This document shows positions 12,930 to 23,100 of a stretch of DNA of 64,000 nucleotides, in pieces; the first letter of the stretch is position 1, and each line of letters opens with the position of its first letter. The stretch is from assembly GCF_002837055.1 (NCBI RefSeq), contig NZ_PDKP01000001.1:297285-361284 (forward strand), in the 5' to 3' direction. The position numbers and the translations under genes were made by a program. Source of the DNA: Lactobacillus apis. Lineage in GTDB: Bacteria > Bacillota > Bacilli > Lactobacillales > Lactobacillaceae. The notes under the pieces were generated by a model that had not been told where the DNA came from, did not search any database, and saw only the letters and a program-made list of their open reading frames with translations.

Positions 12930-13919
12930 GTGGCACGAGATATAGGAATTGATTTAGGGACAGCCAACGTGCTCATTAACGTTTCTGGTAAGGGAATCGT
13001 TTTGAATGAACCATCAGTAGTTGCTGTCAATACAAGTACAAATAAAGTAGTAGCTGTTGGAACTGAAGCATACAAAATGGTAGGTAGAACGCCTGGTAAC
13101 ATTCGTGTGATTCGCCCATTAAAGAATGGGGTAATTGCCGATTTTGACATTACAGAAGCGATGCTATCTTACTTCATTGAAAAATTAAATGTTAAGGGCT
13201 TTATGTCAAAACCTAACATTTTGATTTGTGCTCCAACTGGAGTAACTTCAATTGAACAGAAAGCAATTATTCAAGCAGCTGAAAAATCAGGTGGTGGTAA
13301 GGTTTACCTTGATTTTGAACCTAAGGTTGCAGCTGTTGGTGCAGGGCTAGATATTTTTAAGCCACAAGGTAACATTGTTATCGATATTGGTGGTGGTACT
13401 ACTGATATTGCTGTTTTATCAATGGGTGAAATTGTTACTAGCCAATCTCTTCGCTATGCTGGAGACCATATGAACCAAGCTGTTGTTTCTTACATTAAAA
13501 ACAAGCATAATTTGCTTATTGGTTCAAGAACAGCTGAACAAATTAAAATTGAAATTGGTAGTGCGTTTGAACCGGATAAGGATCAGACGATTACTGTTCG
13601 TGGACGTGATGTAGTGGATGGTCTTCCTAAGCAGGCGACTGTTTCTGCTCCTGAAATTCAAGAAGCTTTGCATGATGGTTTAATGACAATTATTGCAGCA
13701 ACTAAAGATGTTTTAGAGAAGACTCCGCCTGAGTTATCTGCCGACATTATTGATCGTGGTATTATGCTAACTGGTGGTGGTGCGATGTTAAAGAACTTGG
13801 ATAAACTAATTTCGTACTATCTTAAGGTTCCAGTTTTGACTGCTGATCATCCTCTTGAAGCTGTTGCATTGGGAACAGGCATTTTGCTTAAAAATATCGA
13901 AAAGCATCAACGTCATTAA
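12930..13919 (+). CDS. mbl: MreB-like actin homologue Mbl
   Basis: Actin-family filament protein that guides lateral wall synthesis with RodA. 329 residues from a GTG start at 12930 preceded by GGAGG; upstream in-frame codons have no ribosome site and the protein then begins [15 protein letters not shown] as in the family. The phosphate-1 motif is DLGTAN, phosphate-2 [10 protein letters not shown], and the adenosine motif is GIMLTGGGAML. It is clearly a different copy from mreB at 40247. Neighbours yidD, DUF2969 and rodA fit an elongation operon. Confidence 0.92.
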   Translation: MARDIGIDLGTANVLINVSGKGIVLNEPSVVAVNTSTNKVVAVGTEAYKMVGRTPGNIRVIRPLKNGVIADFDITEAMLSYFIEKLNVKGFMSKPNILICAPTGVTSIEQKAIIQAAEKSGGGKVYLDFEPKVAAVGAGLDIFKPQGNIVIDIGGGTTDIAVLSMGEIVTSQSLRYAGDHMNQAVVSYIKNKHNLLIGSRTAEQIKIEIGSAFEPDKDQTITVRGRDVVDGLPKQATVSAPEIQEALHDGLMTIIAATKDVLEKTPPELSADIIDRGIMLTGGGAMLKNLDKLISYYLKVPVLTADHPLEAVALGTGILLKNIEKHQRH

Positions 13920-13937
13920 TTCAACTGGAGGTGTGGT

Positions 13938-14231
13938 TTGCGTAAGATTTTAATTTATCTAGTTAGAATTTATCAGAAATTTATTTCGCCGGCTTTACCT
14001 AAGTCTTGCCGTTATTATCCTACTTGCTCAACTTACATGATTGATGCATTGACCAAATTTGGTCCTTTTTTAGGATTAATTATGGGTATTAGCAGAATTT
14101 TGCGGTGCAATCCCTTTGTTCGCGGAGGGGTTGATCCGGTACCTGATAAGTTTACTATTTTCCGTAACCCCCACCCAGAGAGATATGAAGATGAAATTAT
14201 TGCTAAAAAATTTCATCCTGATGTGAAATAG
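13938..14231 (+). CDS. yidD: Membrane protein insertion efficiency factor YidD
   Basis: 97 residues. The signature is the N-terminal amphipathic helix ([14 protein letters not shown]) followed by the cysteine motif SCRYYPTCS and [13 protein letters not shown]. YidD proteins sit at the inner face of the membrane and help insertion by YidC/Sec. It begins with TTG at 13938 after GGAGGTG. It follows mbl by 18 bases. Confidence 0.93.
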   Translation: MRKILIYLVRIYQKFISPALPKSCRYYPTCSTYMIDALTKFGPFLGLIMGISRILRCNPFVRGGVDPVPDKFTIFRNPHPERYEDEIIAKKFHPDVK

Positions 14232-14239
14232 GAGTATTT

Positions 14240-14470
14240 ATGTCAAAGAAACCAGAGAATATTAATATTGAAATTAATGAAATCAACGAAAAAGATAATC
14301 CGACTTGGGAAGTAGTCATTCCACAGAAGAAAAAAGCTATTGGTTTAATTGAAAAAATTGATGGACGTTATCGTGCAATTACTAATAAAACTAATAGTGT
14401 TCTATATGCAAAGACGTTAGAAAGTAGCATCAATGACTTGCTATCGTACTTTGCTTTACATGAAAAATAG
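14240..14470 (+). CDS. DUF2969 family protein
   Basis: Small soluble protein of 76 residues, charged N terminus, with a predicted beta-rich core (TWEVVIPQKKKAIGLIEKIDGRYRA). It matches the Lactobacillales family DUF2969, of unknown function. Its steady position between yidD and rodA hints at a role tied to wall elongation, but that is only inferred from neighbours. Confidence 0.7.
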   Translation: MSKKPENINIEINEINEKDNPTWEVVIPQKKKAIGLIEKIDGRYRAITNKTNSVLYAKTLESSINDLLSYFALHEK

Positions 14471-14486
14471 TGGACAGTGATGATTA

Positions 14487-15680
14487 ATGGTAAAAGTACA
14501 AAATAAAACTGATTTGTATGATCAAATAGCCTGGAACATTGTTGTTCCTGTGCTGATTCTGGCAGCTGTTGGTTTATACTCGATTTACTTTGCTGCAATA
14601 GATGATCCAAGTCATATGGGAAGTCCAGTAAAAGCAGTTTTAATGCAAGGGCTTTGGTATCTGATTTCTTTAGTAATAATTGTTTTTGTAATTCAATTTG
14701 ATGCAGAACAGTTATTTCGAATTGCACCATATGCCTACGGTCTAGGAATTGTCCTTTTGATTGCAGTTTTATTCTTTTATAATCGAAGTCTAGCTGCTGA
14801 TGCTGGTGCCAAAAATTGGTTTAAGCTAGGGCCAATTTCCTTTCAGCCATCTGAGGTAATGAAACCAGCGTTTATTCTAATGTTAGCTAGAGTAGTTAGA
14901 GAGCACAATCAGAAGTTCGCACACACAATTCGAAATGACTGGGTTTTAATTGGTAAAATAGTTGGTTGGATGCTACCAATTGCAATTCTACTGAAATTAC
15001 AAAATGACTTTGGTACGATGCTTGTCTTTTTCGCTATAGTTGGTGGGGTAATTATTGTTTCAGGAATATCTTGGAAGATAATAACACCAATGTTTATCAT
15101 AGTTGCAATTATAGGTGTGGTAGTGATTTTTATGGTAACTACACCAGGCGGCCAGGTTATTCTAAGCCATTCTTTTCAACCGTATCAATTTGCTCGTATC
15201 ATGTCTTGGCTGAATCCATCTACAGATACATCTAAAGCAGCATATCAGTTGTGGCAGAGTATGCAAGCGATTGGATCTGGACAGATTTTTGGTAATGGGT
15301 TTGGAAATCTAAGTGTTTACGTACCAGTTCGTGGTTCGGATATGGTTTATTCAGTAATTGGTGAATCATTTGGTTTTGTTGGTAGTGTAGCAGTTATCTT
15401 GCTTTACTTATACCTGATTATTCAGATGGTGCGTATCACATTTGATACCAAAAATGCATTTTACTCATATGTATCGACCGGGGTCATTATGATGATCTTG
15501 TTCCATGTTTTTGAAAATATAGGAATGAGTATTGATCTCTTGCCGTTGACAGGTATACCATTACCATTTATTTCCCAAGGTGGTTCAGCCTTAATTGGGA
15601 ATATGATTGGTATTGGTATGATTTTATCGATGAAGTTTCATAATAAAGATTATATGTTTAGCCAGGCAGGCGACTTTTAA
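14487..15680 (+). CDS. rodA: Rod shape-determining protein RodA (SEDS glycosyltransferase)
   Basis: Polytopic SEDS-family peptidoglycan polymerase, 397 residues with about ten membrane segments. Family motifs visible are AKNWFKLGPISFQPSEVMKP, LQNDFGTMLVF and, near the C terminus, LTGIPLPFISQGGSALIGN. It ends the elongation operon containing mbl. A partner class B penicillin-binding protein is not encoded here; pbp2X in the dcw cluster more likely works with FtsW. The start ATG at 14487 has a modest site (GTGGACAGTGAT). Confidence 0.93.
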   Translation: MVKVQNKTDLYDQIAWNIVVPVLILAAVGLYSIYFAAIDDPSHMGSPVKAVLMQGLWYLISLVIIVFVIQFDAEQLFRIAPYAYGLGIVLLIAVLFFYNRSLAADAGAKNWFKLGPISFQPSEVMKPAFILMLARVVREHNQKFAHTIRNDWVLIGKIVGWMLPIAILLKLQNDFGTMLVFFAIVGGVIIVSGISWKIITPMFIIVAIIGVVVIFMVTTPGGQVILSHSFQPYQFARIMSWLNPSTDTSKAAYQLWQSMQAIGSGQIFGNGFGNLSVYVPVRGSDMVYSVIGESFGFVGSVAVILLYLYLIIQMVRITFDTKNAFYSYVSTGVIMMILFHVFENIGMSIDLLPLTGIPLPFISQGGSALIGNMIGIGMILSMKFHNKDYMFSQAGDF

Positions 15681-15690
15681 TTAAAAATAA

Positions 15691-15722
15691 AAAGCACTTC
15701 TTTTAAAAGAAGTGCTTTTTGT
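15691..15722 (+). terminator. bidirectional terminator between rodA and usp
   Basis: A 14-bp perfect palindromic stem AAAGCACTTCTTTT / AAAAGAAGTGCTTT with A and T runs on both sides serves rodA (+) and usp (-). Confidence 0.88.
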
Positions 15723-15736
15723 ATGCCCAGTTTATT

Positions 15737-16189
15737 TTAGTTTTGATTTTCGGCGGTACGGCAAACTAGTACATCGCAATCTGCGGTTCTGGTTACATAC
15801 TCGGTTACGCTACCGACTAAAATTCGTTCTACAGCATTTAAGCCAGTTGCACCAACTACGATTAAATCAATTTGATGCTTTTTAGGAAAGTCGTGTGCAA
15901 TGATTGCCTTAGGAGAACCGAATTCAATTGAAAAGTGAACATCGTTAATTCCCGCTTCTTTTGCATCATTGTAATATTTTTGCAGCTTTTCCTTAGCATC
16001 ATTTGAAACTTGCTCAACCATTTCGGAGTCAAAGCTTGAAACATTTTGGAAGGATCTAGTATCAATGACATGTAAAATTTCTAAGCCTGCATTATTACCC
16101 TTAGCTAGTAAAATTGCTTTTTTAAAAGCTAAATCTGCTTCTTTTGATCCATCAACGGCGACTTGTATGCGGTGATATTGTTTCATCAT
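15737..16189 (-). CDS. Universal stress protein (UspA family)
   Basis: 150 residues with the Usp fold: N-terminal strand IQVAVDGSKEAD and the C-terminal nucleotide-binding signature GATGLNAVERILVGSVTEYV, which matches G-2x-G-9x-G(S/T) and points to the ATP-binding subgroup. The tandem ATGATG start follows GAGAGGTG. It is the second gene after the rod-shaped RNA at 16527-16766 and lies 46 bases downstream of the small membrane protein gene. Confidence 0.93.
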   Translation of the reverse strand: MMKQYHRIQVAVDGSKEADLAFKKAILLAKGNNAGLEILHVIDTRSFQNVSSFDSEMVEQVSNDAKEKLQKYYNDAKEAGINDVHFSIEFGSPKAIIAHDFPKKHQIDLIVVGATGLNAVERILVGSVTEYVTRTADCDVLVCRTAENQN

Positions 16190-16235
16190 TTAAAACACCT
16201 CTCTTATACATTCATTTTACCAAACTTTTGGCCAA

Positions 16236-16517
16236 TTAATCATTTTCGTGATTAATTAATAAGCTAAAAATTAGAATAGTAATTGAACTAAGAAGTAGGG
16301 TAACCAAATTCAAATACTTATTACTTTGGAATAAGATGATGATCCCAATAATGCATTCCAACAATAAGATAATTGCTGTCCAAGACATAATAGGGCGGAA
16401 ATTCGTATTACTTTTACTACTAAAAACCAAAAAGTGTCTATCTCGGTTATGCCAAAGATAGAAGGCGGTTAGAAGAAGTACGGCTAAATACAGAATAATA
16501 ACAATTTTTAAGATCAT
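16236..16517 (-). CDS. small three-helix membrane protein, unknown function
   Basis: 93 residues from an ATG at 16517 with GGAG nine bases upstream; a longer reading to 16625 would run through a terminator and RNA gene and is rejected. It has three hydrophobic segments (about residues 2-19, 42-60 and 67-87) with a basic loop HNRDRH between the first two, and a charged C terminus. I do not recognise the family. Its place, between a Lacto-usp-like RNA and usp on the same strand, matches the published description of Lacto-usp loci, which contain one hypothetical gene plus usp. Confidence 0.75.
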   Translation of the reverse strand: MILKIVIILYLAVLLLTAFYLWHNRDRHFLVFSSKSNTNFRPIMSWTAIILLLECIIGIIILFQSNKYLNLVTLLLSSITILIFSLLINHEND

Positions 16518-16526
16518 AAAAGTCTC

Positions 16527-16766
16527 CAAATAAAAAGCGGTCAATAGACCGCTTCCTGAATTTCTAAAGAAATCCGAGTCGACCGAATATAGCAAAAGAA
16601 TGCTTGTTGAACCCGCAGTGTTCAAAAAAATGAGATGTATCGCAATGAATATGGATCCTATTAACTAAGTAATAGTATTCCGATTCAAAAGTTATTTACA
16701 ATCTCGCATGTCTTATGTTTGACCGGTCAACTATATACAATTAAGCTAGTCGATCAACTCAGATCA
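16527..16766 (-). ncRNA. Lacto-usp / 6S-like RNA candidate
   Basis: A promoter at 16773-16801 and an intrinsic terminator at 16532-16554 on the minus strand bracket a roughly 240-base transcript with no good open frame. It folds by eye into one unbranched rod. A 15-bp closing stem joins 16750-16764 to 16572-16586 (three G-U pairs). Inner helices are 16725-16731 with 16606-16614 and 16697-16705 with 16632-16639, each with one bulge, and there is an apical hairpin at 16658-16675 (CTATTA / TAATAG). The Lacto-usp motif is known only from lactic acid bacteria, upstream of a hypothetical gene plus usp, exactly the layout here, and was proposed to be 6S RNA. The rod with an interrupted centre fits 6S; the identification is inferred. 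Confidence 0.75.
16532..16554 (-). terminator. terminator of the rod-shaped RNA
   Basis: On the minus strand, stem AAGCGGTC / GACCGCTT with a four-base loop is followed by a T-rich run. It stands only 15 bases before the start codon of the small membrane protein, so that gene and usp need readthrough. Confidence 0.8.
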
Positions 16767-16772
16767 ATTATT

Positions 16773-16801
16773 ATACTACCCACCATTACAGCATTTGTCA
16801 A
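16773..16801 (-). promoter_or_regulatory. promoter of the rod-shaped RNA
   Basis: Minus strand: perfect TTGACA (16801-16796), then TAGTAT at 17-base spacing (16778-16773) overlapping TATAAT at 20-base spacing. Transcription would start close to 16766, exactly at the 5' arm of the closing stem. Confidence 0.7.
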
Positions 16802-16802
16802 G

Positions 16803-17165
16803 ATTTAAACAGTAAGCAGATAGTATTGCAAAAAAATCACAATGTTATGAATTAAACTGTTGTTTTTATTATTATTTTAATATTTATACATCAGTAAGCT
16901 GTTTAAATATAATTTTAGAAAACAAGTAATTGTCAAATGAAATGCACTTTTTTCTATTTGAAGTATTAAGCATCAATCCTGAAGCACATCAACAAATCTT
17001 TATATAATAGTAATTGCCTGCAGAAAACATCCCCTCATTTTCCTTTTTTAAAATCACTTAACTCATTATTTATAAAATGCATATCAAGTGTAAGCACTAT
17101 ATTAGCAAATTATTAATAGTGGTCATACAATGTAGTTGTAACATAGATTTTGAGAAAGGAATATC
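16803..17165 (+). promoter_or_regulatory. AT-rich upstream region of the giant surface gene
   Basis: 363 bases without a gene. TATAAT at 17003-17008 with TGAAGC 17 bases upstream is the best promoter candidate and would give a leader of about 150 bases. The ribosome site GAAAGGA lies at 17154-17160. I see no terminator or strong repeat here. Confidence 0.4.
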
Positions 17166-20100
17166 ATGCTAGGGAAAAATAATAACAATGAAAGATTAAA
17201 GAAAATGGAAATGCAAGATAAGCAGGACCACTTTTCAATTCGAAAATTGACAATTGGTACTGCTTCTGTGCTATTGGGCTTTACCTTTTTTGGCCTAAAT
17301 ACTCAAACTGCTAAAGCAGATACGGTAGATGCTTCTCAAGAAGTTAGCAAGAAGACAGATAGTTTGAGTACTTCTGATAGTCAAAAGGCTAACTCCCAAG
17401 ATGATAACACTCAAAATGCTAATCACTTGGTTGATGTAAGTACCTACTCAGGTTTAAGCTCATTTTTAAGAGATGGCAGTGTACCTCCAACCACTAATTC
17501 AAGTTCTTCAACTAGTCAGACAGGAAAGACCAATGCAACAAATGGCTCTGATCAGCAAAATAGTGCTAATCAAAAACCTGATTCTGACACAGCTGATTCT
17601 AAGGACCAAACTAGTACAGGTAATTCTGATACCAATCAAACTGGTGGAACCACTGACACCTCAGGTAAAGGAGGTACGACGACTAAACCCGTTGATCCAA
17701 CTGATCCAGCGGCTAAAGTTCCAGATACTGCTAAAACGACTGAAATTAAAACTAAGGATGCTAGTGTAGCGCAGGTCCATAGCTTTACTGAACTTATAGC
17801 TGCTTTTCAGAATGAGTCTATTTCAGAAATTGACGTCATGAACGATATTACAGACGGACCCGAGAATGGATCACAAGCGTACTACTTTTACGGAAGGAAA
17901 ATGTTGATTAAATCCCGTGGCAACGGTAATACCAGATTTAAAGTTGATTTGAAAGGTAATCACCTCCAATTAAATAGTGGAAGTACGCAAGACTTGGATA
18001 TTACTTACGATAACCTTGATTTATGGAGTGCTGATATTTGGGGCGTAATCATGACTGATGATTACAACCAAGACGGCCATTTTTCAAAAATCACTTTTAA
18101 TAATGTTAATTTCCATGGATCGCAAATGGTTCACTGTGGTAATAATACTAAAATTTACTTCACAGGGACTAACTACGGTGAAGTAACGCATACACCGTAT
18201 CCAGGGATTACAATTTCAAGTGGTGACGTTCAACAACTATTTGAATTTACTGGTTCAAACAACTCAATCGATTTTAGCGGTACTTTTACCGGTAAAACTG
18301 TTGGTGGTAATGTGCTCGAAATGGCAGGCAGCAACAACGTTGTTAACATTGCTAAGAACGCTAAGGTTACACTTTCGCCGCGAATCTATTTTCCTAATAA
18401 TAGTTTAGGCTCTAACGCTGCTGAACACACCGGACTTCCTTTAGCTATTGCCATGTTAGGTAATAATGAAACCGTGAATGTTGATGGTGAATTAAACATC
18501 ATAGTTGGTAGTGATCACTATAATGGTACAAATGACAATGATCAGTCTAGTGCGATTCTTATCAATGATGGTAATTCTGTCTTCAATATTAATAGCGATG
18601 CGAAAGTCAATATTACCACTAACGGCGATATAGCCAATAACTGGTGGAACAGAAACCTGATTTATGATGGCGGTAACTTTAACATTTTACCGCGAGGCTC
18701 ATTAAACATTAACGGTTCAAATATGGGTGACTATTCTGGTACGTTAGTTCTTATTAAGGGTACGGCTAATATAGAAAACGGTGGCTTCAATATCGTTCTT
18801 GGTCAGCCAGATCCAAGTGGCAAATATGTGAACGGCGGTACTGGTCAAATACTATTGGTAGACGTTCAAGGTGGAAAACTAGTTGTTAATAATCCTACTT
18901 CATTAATTTTAAATGCCCAAGGTAATACCAATCCTAATACCAGTATTATCGGTACAATGCCAATTACCTTAACAAATGTTCGACAACAGTTTGATTTGAG
19001 TTCGACGCAAAGTGGGCTAGGTAAAGTAACATTGCCACCGTTTCACGTTTTAACTGTAAGGAAAACTGATAGCACGATTGCAGTTGATAATATTGAATTG
19101 CTTAACGGTCAAGAGAAGTTAACTGCGGATAGATTGGCAGAAATTAAGGCGCAAGCAGCTAAAGCTAATATTTCACTTGATAAGTTACCAGCAGATGTTC
19201 AAACCTCATTGGCTGATGGTATTAAAAACGGTTGGACTTACGATCAAATCTTTTCAGATATTATTCAAAAGGCATTTAATAATAGAAACAATTTTGGTTA
19301 TAACAACATTAGTTTTGTTCCAGCCAATCCAAGCGGCTTTTTGGATATTGATCCCGGTAAGGTTCAAATAACTAGAAATGCTGATGGTTCACAAACAATT
19401 TCTGGTGATCCAGGTAGTGTAATTAATTACAATTCTGCTGTTGATGGCCCTGATTTAGATTCACAAAATTTGAAAAACCCATTTAGTTTAATCCTACCTA
19501 TTGCAACTAAAGCATATATTATGGCTAATTTGATTGATAGTATGGGTAGAAAGACAGCGTGGACACCAAAGGATCAAAATGGTAAGAACTTAATTGACAA
19601 TCCATATGCTCAAACAAAAGACACTATAAGAGACTCAAGCAACAGTTCTTTGAATCCTTTACCAACTCAGTATGCGGCAATTATAAATGATGACGGCTCA
19701 TTTAGTTTTACTATCCCCGCAGACCAAACGATTAAGTTTGATAAGGGTTACTCTGTAGAACTAGCGCCCAATGCTAACTTTGTTAGCTACGATCCATCTA
19801 GTGTAGCTACGGGACGTCGGCCAATTATTAAAAACTTGGATATTTTAACTTTATCTGATGCACAAGATCAAGCCGCTAAGGCAATCACTGACGCAATTAG
19901 TGATGCGAAAATTCATAGACCTAATAACCTGTCTGAAACTCAAGTTAACGATTTTAATAGTCAATTAGATAAAATTGCGACTGCTGCATCTAAGACTGTT
20001 AATGCTGATAACGAAAAAACTTCAGTCTACGCCTCAAGTTCAAACACGTTAACAGAGATTAACAATCGTAAGAATGCTGCCCTTGATGCGATTAAGAACA

Positions 20101-23100
20101 TCGTAAGCCAAGCACAAAGTTCCTCAACGATTGAAACATCTCGTGATAGTGCGATAACGAATTTAAATAATGAAGCCACATTGCAGTCAAAGAGATTTCC
20201 TACAATGGTAGATGCGATTAATGCTGCACGTGATAAAGCAATTAATACTGTGAAAGCTTTTCAAGCTGATAAAGATATTACAGAAGCAATGAAGAATGGT
20301 ATTAATGCAATTGATCAAGCAGCTTATGGCTATAAAAAGAGTATTGAAACTGATCTTAAACAAAAAATTGATCAGGTCTATGTCGATACTTACAAACTTG
20401 CAAATGATCCTAACTTGAGTAAAGAAGAGAAGGACGAAGTATTAAAGCTAACCGGTCGTTTGTCTCGCGCTCAGGCGATTGCTCAACCGGAAGGTGATAT
20501 TGAAAAAGACCTTGATCAAGTGTCAGTGGACGGGCACCAAAAAGAAGCTCAAGGTATAATTGATCAAGTTAACAAAACAATTCAGGCCCTGAAAGACTTA
20601 CAGGCAGTTGCTCAAGATGAAATTAAAAATCATGCCGATAAGACCGCAGAAATAAAAGATTCTTATAATAAAGCAGTTCACAACATTATCACTGGTGATG
20701 ATCCTGATGGTTCTAAGGGTAAGGAGTCTATTAAGGATATAAATGCTGATCAAGAAGCAAGTAAAATTAATGCTGCAGCTGAAGCTGCCAAAAAGCGGGT
20801 ACAGAACTCAGGTATTAGTTCAGATCAGCAGACCCCTCTATTAGACGCAATTGATCAGGCTGCCCAAGTTGCAACTGCTAAACCAGGGAGTTCTATATAT
20901 GATAAGCAAAAGTCGATATACGGAACTGCTGATAATACTGTAATTAGTCAAAGAGAAGCAGCTGCACAAACTATTTTTGATCAAAATGCTGCAAAGGCTG
21001 AGATTTGGGGCTATGCAACCGCTAATGAAAATTCGTTAGGGATCGCCTCAAACTCTGATATAGAGAAAACAGTAAATGATGGCTTGACTAATGTTGATAA
21101 AGCTAGCGATTCCGCAACAGTCTCAACGACTGAGGAAGCAACTAAGAGATCAATTTTAAGACAGCTTTCTAAGATCAAACTTGCTAAAACTGAAAGCGAT
21201 ATCGAAACCCAACTACGTAGTTTACCAGGCTTGTCTGCAAATGATATTGATGATAGCGTAGCCGCGGCAAAGAAGTTGCTCGATAATTCAACAACTCCCC
21301 TTGGTTACGACCAACGCATTGATCAAGCAGATAGTTTAACCGCAATCGACTCAGCACGAAATGATGGTATTACTGCCTTAAACAACCTACTGCTTTCCGC
21401 TAAAGCTAAGGGTGAGCGTAATAATTCCTTAGCTGATGCTATCAAGCAGATCAGGCAAGATCAAACTAATGCTGATCAACAAATTGATCAGACAAGCAAT
21501 CTGACTGATGAACAAAAGAAAGAATATCATGGTCAAATCAGTAAGGTAGCTGAAGATAGTATAGATGCCTTAAACAAAGTTGATAGTTCAAAAATCGCTG
21601 AGACAGTCACTAATGCTAAAAGTAGTATTGAGAATATTGTAAGCGATGCTCGAGGCACTGCAAATAAGGAAGTAGAAGAAGCTAGAACAAAGGCAGCTCA
21701 AGACATTGATACAGCAGTTAATGATGCAAAAACTAAAATTGAAAGCATTGATGATAGTCAACTCAGTCCTTCAAATAAGAAATATTATGAAGATCAAATT
21801 GATCAAGATGCCCAGGCTGCGAAGGCAAAAATTACTTCGGCTCAAAATGTTTCTGATATTAATTCGGCTAAACAAGAAGGTCAAAATAATATTCTAAAAG
21901 ATTTAGGTGCTGCTCAGATTACAGCCACTAGAGCACAAGCAATTAGTAGATTACAACAGGCCAAAGCTAAAGCTAAAGATGCTCTTGCCAAAGCCCAACA
22001 GAATGAACAACTTGATCCTGCAACAGTCCAAGCTAAAAGAGATCAAATTGATGCAGGGTACGATCAAACAATTCAAGCTATTACTAATGACCATACAGTA
22101 ACTGACATTAATGATGATGCTCAAAAAGGAGTTGATGCAATTGATTCAGTTATTAATTCTCTTTCATCAGATATCAACGCCCAGGCTCTAGAAAAGCAAC
22201 GTAAAGCAGCAATCGAAAAATTAAAAGGTGCACGCGATGATGCAAATAGTCAAATTACTAATGACCCTAATTTGGGAGTAACAGAAAAGAATGACTACTA
22301 TAACCAGATTACAAATGCCTTTAATCAAGCGCAAACTGCTATTCAGGGTGCAAGTAAAGATGATATAGATACAGCACTAACTAAAGGTAAAAATGATTTA
22401 GCAAACATTCTAGCTTCTGCTAACTTGCAATCCGCAAAAGACCAGGCTTTAGCAACTCTAATGGCTGAACGAAATAAAGTTAAAGAACAAATTGGCAATA
22501 TGGATCAGATTACAAGTGCCAACAAAGCAGATTTACGTGCAAAAGTGGATGCTATATATAATATCGGTGTTAATGGAATTAATAATAAAACCACCACTAC
22601 TAACGGACAACTTAATGAAATCGTTCAAAACGGTAAGTCATTAATTGATAATGTGATTAGTGATGTAAATGTTAACAAGATTCTTAATAAGCAAAAGCTT
22701 GATGATTATGCTCAAAAGGCGGTTGAGCGAATTAGTAATTCCTCAGATATTACTAATGATACCAAGACAACCACTATTAATAATATTACAGCTGCACGTG
22801 ATAATGCTAAATCAGTAGTTGATTCTACAGATGCCATTTCCGATGCTAACACAGCTGAGAAAAAAGGTGAATCTGCTATTGATGCTGCAGAAGCTACAGG
22901 TAATGGTTTCAACGCATCTAAAACTGACATTAAGAATAGTATTGCTAATGCTGCTAACAGTGCTAAGAATCGTTTAAGTGACATTTATAGCAAATTATCG
23001 ACAGCCCAAAGAAATGAAGTAAAAGATAAATTTAATGATGCAATTAATCAACTTGGTACAATCCCAACAGATGCAAACAGTAAAATTGACGCTACAACAA

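Noticed and set aside
16518-16625. 36-residue N-terminal extension of the small membrane protein
   Set aside because: It runs through the intrinsic terminator and 3' arm of the rod-shaped RNA and has no ribosome site; the ATG at 16517 has GGAG at good distance.
22712-22984. Antisense open frame within the giant gene
   Set aside because: It is a by-product of the Ala/Lys/Asp-rich repeat codons; no ribosome site and no family features.
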